From DAOUAE01 sp034433795 (GTDB lineage Bacteria > Chloroflexota > UBA6077 > FW602-bin22 > DAOUAE01), in the NCBI GenBank assembly GCA_034433795.1, contig DAOUAE010000080.1, positions 1-28,349 of the forward strand: a DNA stretch of 28,349 bases. The letters run 5' to 3'. Both the position numbers and the translations under genes were made by a program. Positions 15,010 to 21,183 of the stretch are shown here, piece after piece. Under the pieces are notes generated by a model. It did no database searches. It saw only the letters and a program-made list of their open reading frames with translations, and was not told the origin of the DNA. Positions within the stretch are counted from its first letter, which is position 1. The number at the start of each line of letters is the position of its first letter.

Positions 15010-16256
15010 GGACGGTCCCCCCCCTGCGATCTGGCGACCGGCCGCGCATCCTCCGCCCAGCCCGGCGCGCCGAGCGCCTCGATCGCGGCCACCAGTCGTG
15101 GCCCGAGCCCCTCCCAGAGACGGTGGCGCCGGACGAACTCCCGCGCCTGGGCCCCGAGCGTCCAGCGCCGGGCCGGGTCGTCCAGGAGCGCCAGGGCGGC
15201 GGTCGCCATCGCCACGGTATCACCGGGCGGGACGAGGATCCCGGTCTCGCCCGGGCGGATGAGAGCCTGTGCCTCACCCACCGCGTCGGCCACCACCGGC
15301 ACGCCGGCGGCCAGCAGCTCCAGGAGCTTGACCGGGCATTTGGCCCGGTTGAGCAGCGTGTCGTCGAGGAGGTAGAGGGCCAGATCGGCGGCGGCGAAGT
15401 AGTCCGGCAGGTCGTCGGGCTGGACCCAGCCGGCGAAGACCACCCGGTCGGCCAGCCCCGCCCGGTCGACCAGACGGGCGCACGCCCGCTCTTCGCCCGC
15501 CAGCCCCCGGCCGACGATCAGCGCGGCGACCGGGGGCCGCGACCGGATAATGGCCGCCAGGGTGGCCACCAGCCGGTCGGGGGCGAACTCGACAAAGCGG
15601 GTGTAGATCAGCACCAGCGGACGGTCGCCCAGGCCGAACGCCCGGCGTACCCGGCGCCCATCGCCGGGCGTCCAGGCGGGCGCGGTCGCGGCCAGCCCGT
15701 TGGGCAGGTAGAGCACCCGCCGGGCGCCCAGGGCCCGGGCGCGGTCGGCCAGCGTCTGGCTGGCGGCGGTGACCAGATCGGCGTGGACCAGGCACCAGCG
15801 CTCGTGCCAGGCGATGAGACGCCGCTCCCAGGGCCGGAAGCGGGCCCGCTCGCGGTCGTTCCAGCCCCCGTCGCCCTCCCAGTCGTCGGTGTCCAGGACG
15901 AGCGGCCCGTGGAAACGTCCCAGGCGCCGCCCGAGCCAGAAGGCGAGGAGGACCGCCCCGGCGAAGGCCTTGGGCTTGAAACAGTAGACGAGGTCGGGCC
16001 GCAGGGTCCAGACCACCCGCAGGGTCCGCAGGGCCAGCCGGTAGGGCCAGAGCGGTCCGCCGGGCGCGGACAGGCCCAGGCAGGTCACCCCCTGGACCGA
16101 CCAGGTCCGGTCGGTCCGCGCCGGCTCGTCCCAGGTCGGCAGGACGAGCCAGACCGTATGGCCGCGCTGGCCCAGGGCCTGCAGCAGGGGCAGCGCCCGC
16201 GCGGCCATGGTCTGTTTGGTAGTCAGGCCGAAGTTGCCGACGGCCACGATCCGCAC
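15006..16256 (-). CDS. GT-B glycosyltransferase (family 4-like)
   Basis: A 416-residue cytosolic glycosyltransferase with two Rossmann domains. The N-terminal half (RIVAVGNFGLTTKQTMAARALPLLQALGQRGHTVWLVLP) is the acceptor domain. The C-terminal half holds PLVLIYTRFVEFAPDRLV, ALIVGRGLAGEE, VVFAGWVQPDDLPDYFAAAD and the nucleotide-sugar motif KCPVKLLELLAAGVPVVADAVGEA, as in GT4. The start is GTG 16256 behind GAGGAG. It has its own promoter at 16309-16337 and couples into hyuA through a CTGA junction. Pairing a glycosyltransferase with HyuAB is unusual and may be only chance operon membership. No membrane segment is apparent apart from a hydrophobic patch near residue 115. Donor and acceptor unknown. 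Confidence 0.88.
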   Translation of the reverse strand: MRIVAVGNFGLTTKQTMAARALPLLQALGQRGHTVWLVLPTWDEPARTDRTWSVQGVTCLGLSAPGGPLWPYRLALRTLRVVWTLRPDLVYCFKPKAFAGAVLLAFWLGRRLGRFHGPLVLDTDDWEGDGGWNDRERARFRPWERRLIAWHERWCLVHADLVTAASQTLADRARALGARRVLYLPNGLAATAPAWTPGDGRRVRRAFGLGDRPLVLIYTRFVEFAPDRLVATLAAIIRSRPPVAALIVGRGLAGEERACARLVDRAGLADRVVFAGWVQPDDLPDYFAAADLALYLLDDTLLNRAKCPVKLLELLAAGVPVVADAVGEAQALIRPGETGILVPPGDTVAMATAALALLDDPARRWTLGAQAREFVRRHRLWEGLGPRLVAAIEALGAPGWAEDARPVARSQGGDRP

Positions 16257-16308
16257 ACGCGCTCCTCAGCACCGCTGGCGGCCGGTCCGCGCGTCGCCGG
16301 TGGAGGCC

Positions 16309-16337
16309 ATTGTAGCGCGGGCGGCCAGCCCGGTAAA
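16309..16337 (-). promoter_or_regulatory. Promoter of the glycosyltransferase-hyuA-hyuB operon
   Basis: On the minus strand, -35 TTTACC (16337-16332), a 17-bp spacer and -10 TACAAT (16314-16309). The predicted start near 16302 leaves about 46 nt to the GTG at 16256. It lies in the 138-bp gap after the MFS gene, so this operon need not depend on MFS transcription. Confidence 0.6.
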
Positions 16338-16394
16338 GGGCGGGAGAGGGCGGTCGGTGGGCGCACGCCCGGCGCGGCGGGGGAGACCGGCGCC

Positions 16395-18041
16395 CTACCC
16401 GCCGCGCTCGCTCCGGGCTGGCGCCACCGACACCGATGGGGGCGCCGTGTGGTGGCTGCGGCGCAGCGGGACCTCGGGGATGAACAGCACCGCCACCAGG
16501 GCCAGGGCCATCACCAGCCCACCCAGGAAGAAGGCGTCGTGCAGGGCCCCGGCGAGGCCCGCCCGCAGGGCCTGGTGAACCTGGGCCGCCGCCTCCGCCG
16601 GGATCTGGCCGAACGGCGCCAGCGCGCTGCCGAGGGCCACGCCGCCCTCGCCCCCCAGGAAGAGGGCCCGGGGGTTAGAGAGGCGGGCCAGGCGGTCGGC
16701 CGGCAGGCTCGCCTGGAGCGCCGGCGGCAGAGCGGCCAGGAAGGCCGGCTGGAAACGGTTGGCCACCAGCGTCCCGAAGAGGGCCGAGCCGACCGTGCCA
16801 CCCAGGGCGCGGGCGAACTGGGCGGTGGCGGTCCCGACGCCGAGGTACTCGTAGGGCAGGGCGTTCTGGACGATGATCGTGAAGGTCGGCATCGTCATGC
16901 CCATCCCCAGGCCGGTCCAGACGAGGTCGGCCACCACCAGCCAGCGGGGCGTCTCGGGACCCAGCGTCGCGAAGGCGAGCATGCCGCTCACCGCCAGCGC
17001 CAGGCCGCCGACCGCCTGGAGCTTGTAGCGGCCGGTGCGGGTGATCGTCTGGCCGGCCAGCAGCGCGCCGCCGACGAAGGCCAGCATCGTCGGCGTCATC
17101 ATCTGACCGCTCTCGGTGGCCGAAGCCCCGAGCACGCCCTGGAGAAAGAGCGGCACGAAGAGGGCCGTGCCGAAGAAGCCTCCCGCGGTCAGGGCCATCA
17201 CCAGGAGAGCGTTGCCGATGATCCGATGGCGGAAGAGCCCCAGCGGCAGGAGCGGCTCCGGGGCTCGCCGCTCGATCTGGATAAAGAGCAGGGCCGCCAG
17301 CACGGCGAGGACCAGCAGTCCCAGGACCGGGGCCGAAAGCCACGGGTAAACGGTGCCGCCCCACGAGAGCGCCAGCAGCAGCGGCCCCACCGCCAGGATG
17401 AAGACCCCGGCGCCGGCGTAGTCGATGCCCCGGTGGGGCCGGTGCGGCCGGAGCGGCGGGAAGAAAAGGGCCAGCGCCACCAGGGCCAGGAGCCCCAGCG
17501 GCAGGTTGATGTAGAAGACCCAGCGCCAGGACCAGTGGTCGGTGATGTAGCCGCCGACCATGGGGCCGACCAGCGACGAGAGACCGAAGGCCCCGGCGGT
17601 GGCCCCCTGAGCCCGACCACGCTGGGCCGGCGGGAAGAGGTCGCCGACCACCGTGAAGGCCATGGTCTGCATCACGCCGGCGCCGATCCCCTGGAAGGCC
17701 CGGGCCAGAATCAGCCAGTCCATGGACGGGCTGGCTCCGCAGAGGGCCGACCCCACCAGAAAAAGCCCAATCCCGCCCAGGTAGTACTTCTTGCGCCCGT
17801 AGAGGTCGGAGAGCCGCCCGACGATGGGGCCGACCACCGTGCCGGTGACCACGTAGGCGGTGGCCACCAGGGCGTAGCGCTCAAAGCCCCCCAGATCCGC
17901 CACCACCCGCGGCATGGCCGTGCCCACGACCGTGTTGTCCAGCGCCGCCAGGAGCAATCCCAGGAAGAGCCCGACCAGCGTCAGCCGGACCGTGTGCGGG
18001 GGAAGGTCGTGCAGACTGCGCAGGGTGGCTGTCTCGCGCAC
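16395..18041 (-). CDS. MFS efflux transporter, DHA2 family (EmrB/QacA type)
   Basis: A 548-residue, probably 14-segment proton-coupled drug exporter in the cytoplasmic membrane. TM1 carries GLFLGLLLAALDNTVVGTAMPRV, including the Asp-Asn-Thr-Val signature of DHA2 proteins. Motif A between TM2 and TM3 reads GRLSDLYGRKKYY, and motif C-like glycines lie in TM5 (GLSSLVGPMVGGYITDHWSWRW). The start is GTG 18041 behind GGAGAGGA. A strong promoter and a putative operator sit directly upstream, fitting ligand-inducible efflux, but no TetR or MarR gene is adjacent. Length is normal, including a loop of about 70 residues before the last segment. Substrate unknown. Confidence 0.93.
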   Translation of the reverse strand: MRETATLRSLHDLPPHTVRLTLVGLFLGLLLAALDNTVVGTAMPRVVADLGGFERYALVATAYVVTGTVVGPIVGRLSDLYGRKKYYLGGIGLFLVGSALCGASPSMDWLILARAFQGIGAGVMQTMAFTVVGDLFPPAQRGRAQGATAGAFGLSSLVGPMVGGYITDHWSWRWVFYINLPLGLLALVALALFFPPLRPHRPHRGIDYAGAGVFILAVGPLLLALSWGGTVYPWLSAPVLGLLVLAVLAALLFIQIERRAPEPLLPLGLFRHRIIGNALLVMALTAGGFFGTALFVPLFLQGVLGASATESGQMMTPTMLAFVGGALLAGQTITRTGRYKLQAVGGLALAVSGMLAFATLGPETPRWLVVADLVWTGLGMGMTMPTFTIIVQNALPYEYLGVGTATAQFARALGGTVGSALFGTLVANRFQPAFLAALPPALQASLPADRLARLSNPRALFLGGEGGVALGSALAPFGQIPAEAAAQVHQALRAGLAGALHDAFFLGGLVMALALVAVLFIPEVPLRRSHHTAPPSVSVAPARSERGG

Positions 18042-18095
18042 CGTGTCCTCTCCCGGCCCGGCCGGGCGCCCACCGACACCCGACCAGGAATCTCA

Positions 18096-18108
18096 TGTTC
18101 GCCTAACA
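18096..18108. promoter_or_regulatory. Putative operator in the MFS promoter region
   Basis: TGTTCGCCTAACA is an imperfect 13-bp palindrome (half-sites TGTTCG and TGTTAG on the two strands, 5 of 6 identical). An overlapping weaker repeat pairs TCGC and GCGA at 18099-18116. It falls about +9 to +21 relative to the predicted MFS transcription start, the same position as the palindrome in the hydroxylase operon. Confidence 0.4.
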
Positions 18109-18123
18109 GTTTGCGATAGCCAA

Positions 18124-18152
18124 AGTATAGGCCGACCGGGAGACGGTGTCAA
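18124..18152 (-). promoter_or_regulatory. Strong sigma-70 promoter of the MFS gene
   Basis: On the minus strand, TTGACA (18152-18147), a 17-bp spacer and TATACT (18129-18124): a consensus -35 and near-consensus -10. The predicted start is about 18117, with a 5'UTR of about 76 nt. No convincing plus-strand promoter for the Rieske gene is visible in 18110-18210. Confidence 0.8.
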
Positions 18153-18221
18153 GGACGGTCCCGGACGGCCGCTGCACGACTCTTGCCCAGAGAGGGCGCG
18201 AGACTCACCGGAGGAGACCCG

Positions 18222-19109
18222 ATGGCGGTGGAAGCGCTGGAGAAGATCGAACAGACCATCGAGCAGCAGTCGTTCCTCGACCGGCTGGCCGGCCCGCTGC
18301 AGCGGCCGCTCCACGAGTTCCTGGAGCACCGGCCCCGTCTGCGCTCGCTCGTGCACGGCACCTGGCTCGGCCACCCCCTGCACGCCGCCCTCACCGACTG
18401 GCCGGTCGGCGCCTGGACCGCGACCCTCTGCCTGGACCTGCTCGACTGGCTGCGTCCCGGGCGGGGACTGCGGTCGGCGGCGACCGCGACCACCGGGTTC
18501 GGCCTCGTCGGGGCGCTGGCGGCGGCCACGGCCGGGCTGGCCGACTGGACCTGGACCAGCCACGGCGCCCGCCGGCTGGGGCTGGTCCATGGGCTGGCCA
18601 ACCTGGCGGTCACCGGCCTCTACACCGCCTCCCTCCTGGCCCGGCTCCGTGGCGACCGGGGGCGGGGGATCGGGCTGGCCGGGCTGGGCTACGGCCTCCT
18701 CGCCTTCAGCACCTGGCTGGGCGGACATCTGGCCTACCGCTGCGGCGTCGGGGTGAACCGGACCGCCTTCCAGAGCGGCCCCCGCGCCTGGACACCGGTC
18801 CTGCCCGCCGCCGATCTGGCCGAGGGCCAGCGCCGGCGGGTGGTCGTTGGCACCGTGCCCGTGCTCCTCAGCCGCCTCCAGGGCCGGGTCTACGCCATCG
18901 GGGCCACCTGTCCCCACCTGGGCGGCCCGCTCGACCAGGGCCGGGTGAGCGACCTGACCGTCACCTGTCCCTGGCACTACTCGCAGTTTCGCCTGACCGA
19001 CGGCCAGGTGCTGGCCGGCCCGGCCACGGCCAGCGCCCTGCGCTTTGAGACGCGCGAGCGCGACGGCCAGATCGAGATCCGCCAGGCCGAGGAATCCTGC
19101 CAGCCCTAG
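18222..19109 (+). CDS. DUF2231 membrane domain fused to a Rieske [2Fe-2S] domain
   Basis: A 295-residue membrane redox protein. Residues about 40-185 are a four-helix DUF2231 region (HPLHAALTDWPVGAWTATL, TGFGLVGALAAATAGLADW, GLVHGLANLAVTGLYTASLL, GYGLLAFSTWLGGHLAYR). Its His residues near the start of helices could bind haem. Residues about 195-290 are a Rieske domain: C230-P-H232 and C249-P-W-H252, in CPHLGGPL and CPWHYSQF, give the four cluster ligands. The domain resembles ferredoxin-like Rieske proteins and has no disulfide cysteines of the bc1 type. The start is ATG 18222, with GGAGGAG 5 nt upstream. The stop overlaps the convergent ABC permease stop (CTAG). Electron partner unknown. Confidence 0.9.
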   Translation: MAVEALEKIEQTIEQQSFLDRLAGPLQRPLHEFLEHRPRLRSLVHGTWLGHPLHAALTDWPVGAWTATLCLDLLDWLRPGRGLRSAATATTGFGLVGALAAATAGLADWTWTSHGARRLGLVHGLANLAVTGLYTASLLARLRGDRGRGIGLAGLGYGLLAFSTWLGGHLAYRCGVGVNRTAFQSGPRAWTPVLPAADLAEGQRRRVVVGTVPVLLSRLQGRVYAIGATCPHLGGPLDQGRVSDLTVTCPWHYSQFRLTDGQVLAGPATASALRFETRERDGQIEIRQAEESCQP

Positions 19110-19930
19110 CCGCTGCGCTTGAGCCGGCCGGTCCGCTTGGCGTAGCGCTCGGCGGCCAGGAAGACGCGCAGCCCCAGCGGGATGCTGAGCAGGCCCAGGC
19201 CGAGGAGCGGCAGGATCAGACCGGCCAGAGCCCCAAGATCGCGGCCGTAAAGCAGGCTCTCGCGGGCGGCGGCCAGGGCGTAGGTCGCCGGCGAGAGGCG
19301 AGCGAGGGTCTGCATCCAGCCGGGCATCACCTCGACCGGGTAGTAGATGCCGGAGAAAAGGAGCAGGCAGGCCTGAGCGATGTAGACCATCTGCGAGCCC
19401 CGCTCGGTGAAGAGGAGCGGCAGGGTGGCGACCATGATCCCCAGGCCGATGAAGCTCAGGCTGGCCACCACCAGGACCACGATCGCCGCCAGCAGGTTGG
19501 CCCGCGAGAGGTCGAGGTGGAAGAAGAGGGCCACGATCCCCAGGATCAGCCCGGTCCGCAGCAGCCCGTAGACCACGGCGAAAAGACAGGTGCCGAGCAT
19601 GTGCACCAGCCGCGAGACCGGCGCCATGAACGTGTACTCGATGGTCCCCTCCCACCGCTCCCAGGCGATCATCTCGCCGATGGCGTCAAAGACCACCGCC
19701 AGGTAACTCCAGACCAGCGTCCCGACCAGGAGATACAGCACCACCTGACGGGTGTCCACCCGCTGGCCGCTCACCTGCTCCATCCCCAGACCGATGAAGC
19801 CGATGGCCAGCGAGTGGGCCACCGCGTAGACCAGCCAGACGATCTCCCAGCCCCAGTAGCGCTTGACCAGGTTGAAGTTGCGCTCGACAAAGGCGTAAGC
19901 GGCCTGGACCTCACGGGCCAGCGTCGCCAT
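19106..19930 (-). CDS. ABC-2 type transporter permease
   Basis: A 274-residue integral membrane subunit of an ABC-2 (DrrB/NodJ-like) exporter with about six helices: residues about 28-50, 68-88, 115-135, 143-170, 177-195 and 233-255. The conserved late motif SGIYYPVEVMPGWMQTLARLSPATYAL is present. The start ATG at 19930 follows AGGAGGAGG; the frame continues upstream as non-coding overlap with the ATPase gene. The ATPase gene ends 40 nt upstream, so the two form one operon from the promoter at 21051-21079. Such exporters move drugs, polyketides, lipids or polysaccharides; the cargo is not inferable. Confidence 0.92.
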   Translation of the reverse strand: MATLAREVQAAYAFVERNFNLVKRYWGWEIVWLVYAVAHSLAIGFIGLGMEQVSGQRVDTRQVVLYLLVGTLVWSYLAVVFDAIGEMIAWERWEGTIEYTFMAPVSRLVHMLGTCLFAVVYGLLRTGLILGIVALFFHLDLSRANLLAAIVVLVVASLSFIGLGIMVATLPLLFTERGSQMVYIAQACLLLFSGIYYPVEVMPGWMQTLARLSPATYALAAARESLLYGRDLGALAGLILPLLGLGLLSIPLGLRVFLAAERYAKRTGRLKRSG

Positions 19931-19970
19931 CCGTTCCTCCTCCTGCCGCCACGGTCGTCCGGGGCCGGCC

Positions 19971-20798
19971 CTACGAGGCCAGAGCGGCCTCGCTCTCCTC
20001 GTCGAGACGCCGGCCGGTGAGCCGGAGAAAGACCGTCTCCAGCGTGGCCCGCTCGTCGCCGACCACCTGACGCTTGAGGTCCGCCGGCCGGCCCACGGCG
20101 ACGATCCGCCCACGGTCCATAATGGCCAGCCGGTCGCAGAGTCGCTCGGCCTCCTCCATGTCGTGGGTGGTGAGCAGGACCGTGGCGTCGTGCTGGGCCC
20201 GGATACGGCGGACGAACTCCTGGACCTCGCGCTTGGACTGCGGGTCCAGACCGGTCGTCGGCTCATCCAAAAGCAGCAGGACCGGCGCGGTCAGGAAGGC
20301 CCGGGCGATGGCCACCTTCTGCTGCATCCCGCGCGACATCTTCTCGAGCGGCTCGTGCACCCGGCGGGTCTCGATCCCCAGCTGCTCCAGGATCGCCACG
20401 ATGCGCTGACGGGCGGTCCGGGCCTCCAGGCCGTAGAGGCGGGCGGCGTAGAGCAGGTTCTCCATCGGCGAGAGCTTCTTGAAGAAGGCCGCCTCAACGC
20501 TCACCCGATTGATCAACCGCTTGACCGTCATCTCCTCACGCCGGACGTCGTGGCCGAAGACGGTGATCGTCCCGCTGTCGGGAATGAGGAGCGTGGCGAT
20601 CAGGCGGATGAGCGTCGATTTCCCGGAGCCGTTGGCCCCGAGCAGGCCGACGATCTCGCCACGAGCGACCGTGAGACTGACACGGTCGACGGCGACCACC
20701 CGGTCGGCCGCCCGCGCGGCCGGCCGCAGCCACCGCCAGAACGGTGTCTCGGCGAAGACCTTGGTGACCTCCTGGACACAGACAGCCGGCTCAGGCAT
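19971..20798 (-). CDS. ABC-2 type transporter ATP-binding protein
   Basis: A 275-residue ATPase that pairs with the downstream permease. Walker A is GANGSGKST (54-62), the signature is degenerate MSRGMQQK (154-161) in place of LSGGQ, Walker B plus Glu is LLLLDEPTTGLD (174-185), and the H-loop is TTHD. The N-terminal insert between strands 1 and 2 (FWRWLRPAARAADRVVAVD) is a form seen in ABC-2 exporter ATPases linked to drug or cell-surface polymer export. The start ATG 20798 has AGGGG at longer spacing and GAAAGGG adjoining. It is preceded by a leader RNA that ends in a terminator 54 nt upstream, which implies conditional expression. Confidence 0.95.
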   Translation of the reverse strand: MPEPAVCVQEVTKVFAETPFWRWLRPAARAADRVVAVDRVSLTVARGEIVGLLGANGSGKSTLIRLIATLLIPDSGTITVFGHDVRREEMTVKRLINRVSVEAAFFKKLSPMENLLYAARLYGLEARTARQRIVAILEQLGIETRRVHEPLEKMSRGMQQKVAIARAFLTAPVLLLLDEPTTGLDPQSKREVQEFVRRIRAQHDATVLLTTHDMEEAERLCDRLAIMDRGRIVAVGRPADLKRQVVGDERATLETVFLRLTGRRLDEESEAALAS

Positions 20799-20851
20799 CC
20801 CTTTCGCCCCTCTGACGCGTCCGCGGACGCGCCTTCACTGGTCTCCGACAC

Positions 20852-20884
20852 AAAAAAACCGTGGACCGGCGGACCGGTCCACGG
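20852..20884 (-). terminator. Intrinsic terminator in the ABC exporter leader
   Basis: On the minus strand, arms CCGTGGACCGG and CCGGTCCACGG (20884-20874 and 20869-20859) make a perfect 11-bp stem with a 4-nt loop, followed directly by seven T residues (20858-20852). It lies between the promoter and the ABC ATPase gene, so it must be conditional. The 13-mer GGACCGGCGGACC within it (20863-20875) recurs exactly at 20928-20940, offering a competing pairing partner. Confidence 0.9.
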
Positions 20885-21044
20885 CCGTGGGGAAGCGGCC
20901 AACAGTCCTCAGGGTCTCCCCGGTAGGGGACCGGCGGACCCACGCCGTGGCCCGGACCGACCGACGCGGTCGCTGAGGCCTCCACGGTCGCGCACGGCAC
21001 CCTCCCGGTGTGGCCGGGCTGAGCCACCCGGCCAGGCTCCCTCT
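20885..21044 (-). ncRNA. Structured cis-regulatory leader of the ABC exporter operon (class unknown)
   Basis: About 160 nt between the predicted transcription start and the terminator, rich in local helices on the minus strand. There is an 8-bp stem TGGCCGGG/CCCGGCCA at 21034-21011. CCGTGG/CCACGG (20987-20982 with 20950-20945) encloses GACCG/CGGTC. A CCCC-UACC-GGGG hairpin lies near 20928-20917, and GGCCG/CGGCC overlaps the terminator's left arm. It matches no riboswitch or T-box consensus I can recall. A GTG at 21027 with GAGGGAG upstream opens a 78-codon frame through the terminator to the ABC start, so ribosome-mediated attenuation is an alternative. Confidence 0.55.
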
Positions 21045-21050
21045 GGCTCC

Positions 21051-21079
21051 AGTATACCCCGCCCCTCCCGGTCTGTCAA
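21051..21079 (-). promoter_or_regulatory. Strong sigma-70 promoter of the ABC exporter operon
   Basis: On the minus strand, TTGACA (21079-21074), a 17-bp spacer and TATACT (21056-21051). The elements are identical to those of the MFS promoter. It is divergent from the lon promoter, with 46 bp between the two -35 boxes. Confidence 0.8.
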
Positions 21080-21125
21080 GGCGCGGGCGACCGGGGGTGT
21101 TCTATGCCAGTTCTAAGAAAGAAAT

Positions 21126-21155
21126 TTGACAATACTTGGCTCAATTTTGTATCCT
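21126..21155 (+). promoter_or_regulatory. Promoter of lon
   Basis: TTGACA at 21126-21131, an 18-bp AT-rich spacer and TATCCT at 21150-21155, with a TG two bases before the -10. A small palindrome, TTCTAAGAA (21111-21119), is just upstream of the -35. No CIRCE or HAIR heat-shock element is visible, so control by HrcA or HspR is not indicated. Confidence 0.65.
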
Positions 21156-21183
21156 TCTGCTGACAGGAAGGGAGGTCGAGGCG

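Noticed and set aside
14997..18119. 1040-codon plus-strand open frame opposite the glycosyltransferase and MFS genes
   Set aside because: Gln/Gly/Pro/His-rich antisense shadow crossing two promoters; no known fold.
20885..21044. Known riboswitch or T-box upstream of the ABC exporter
   Set aside because: I looked for T-box (GGGTGGnACCGCG), SAM, ydaO, yybP-ykoY, M-box, ykkC, TPP and cobalamin signatures; none fits. Left as unknown class.
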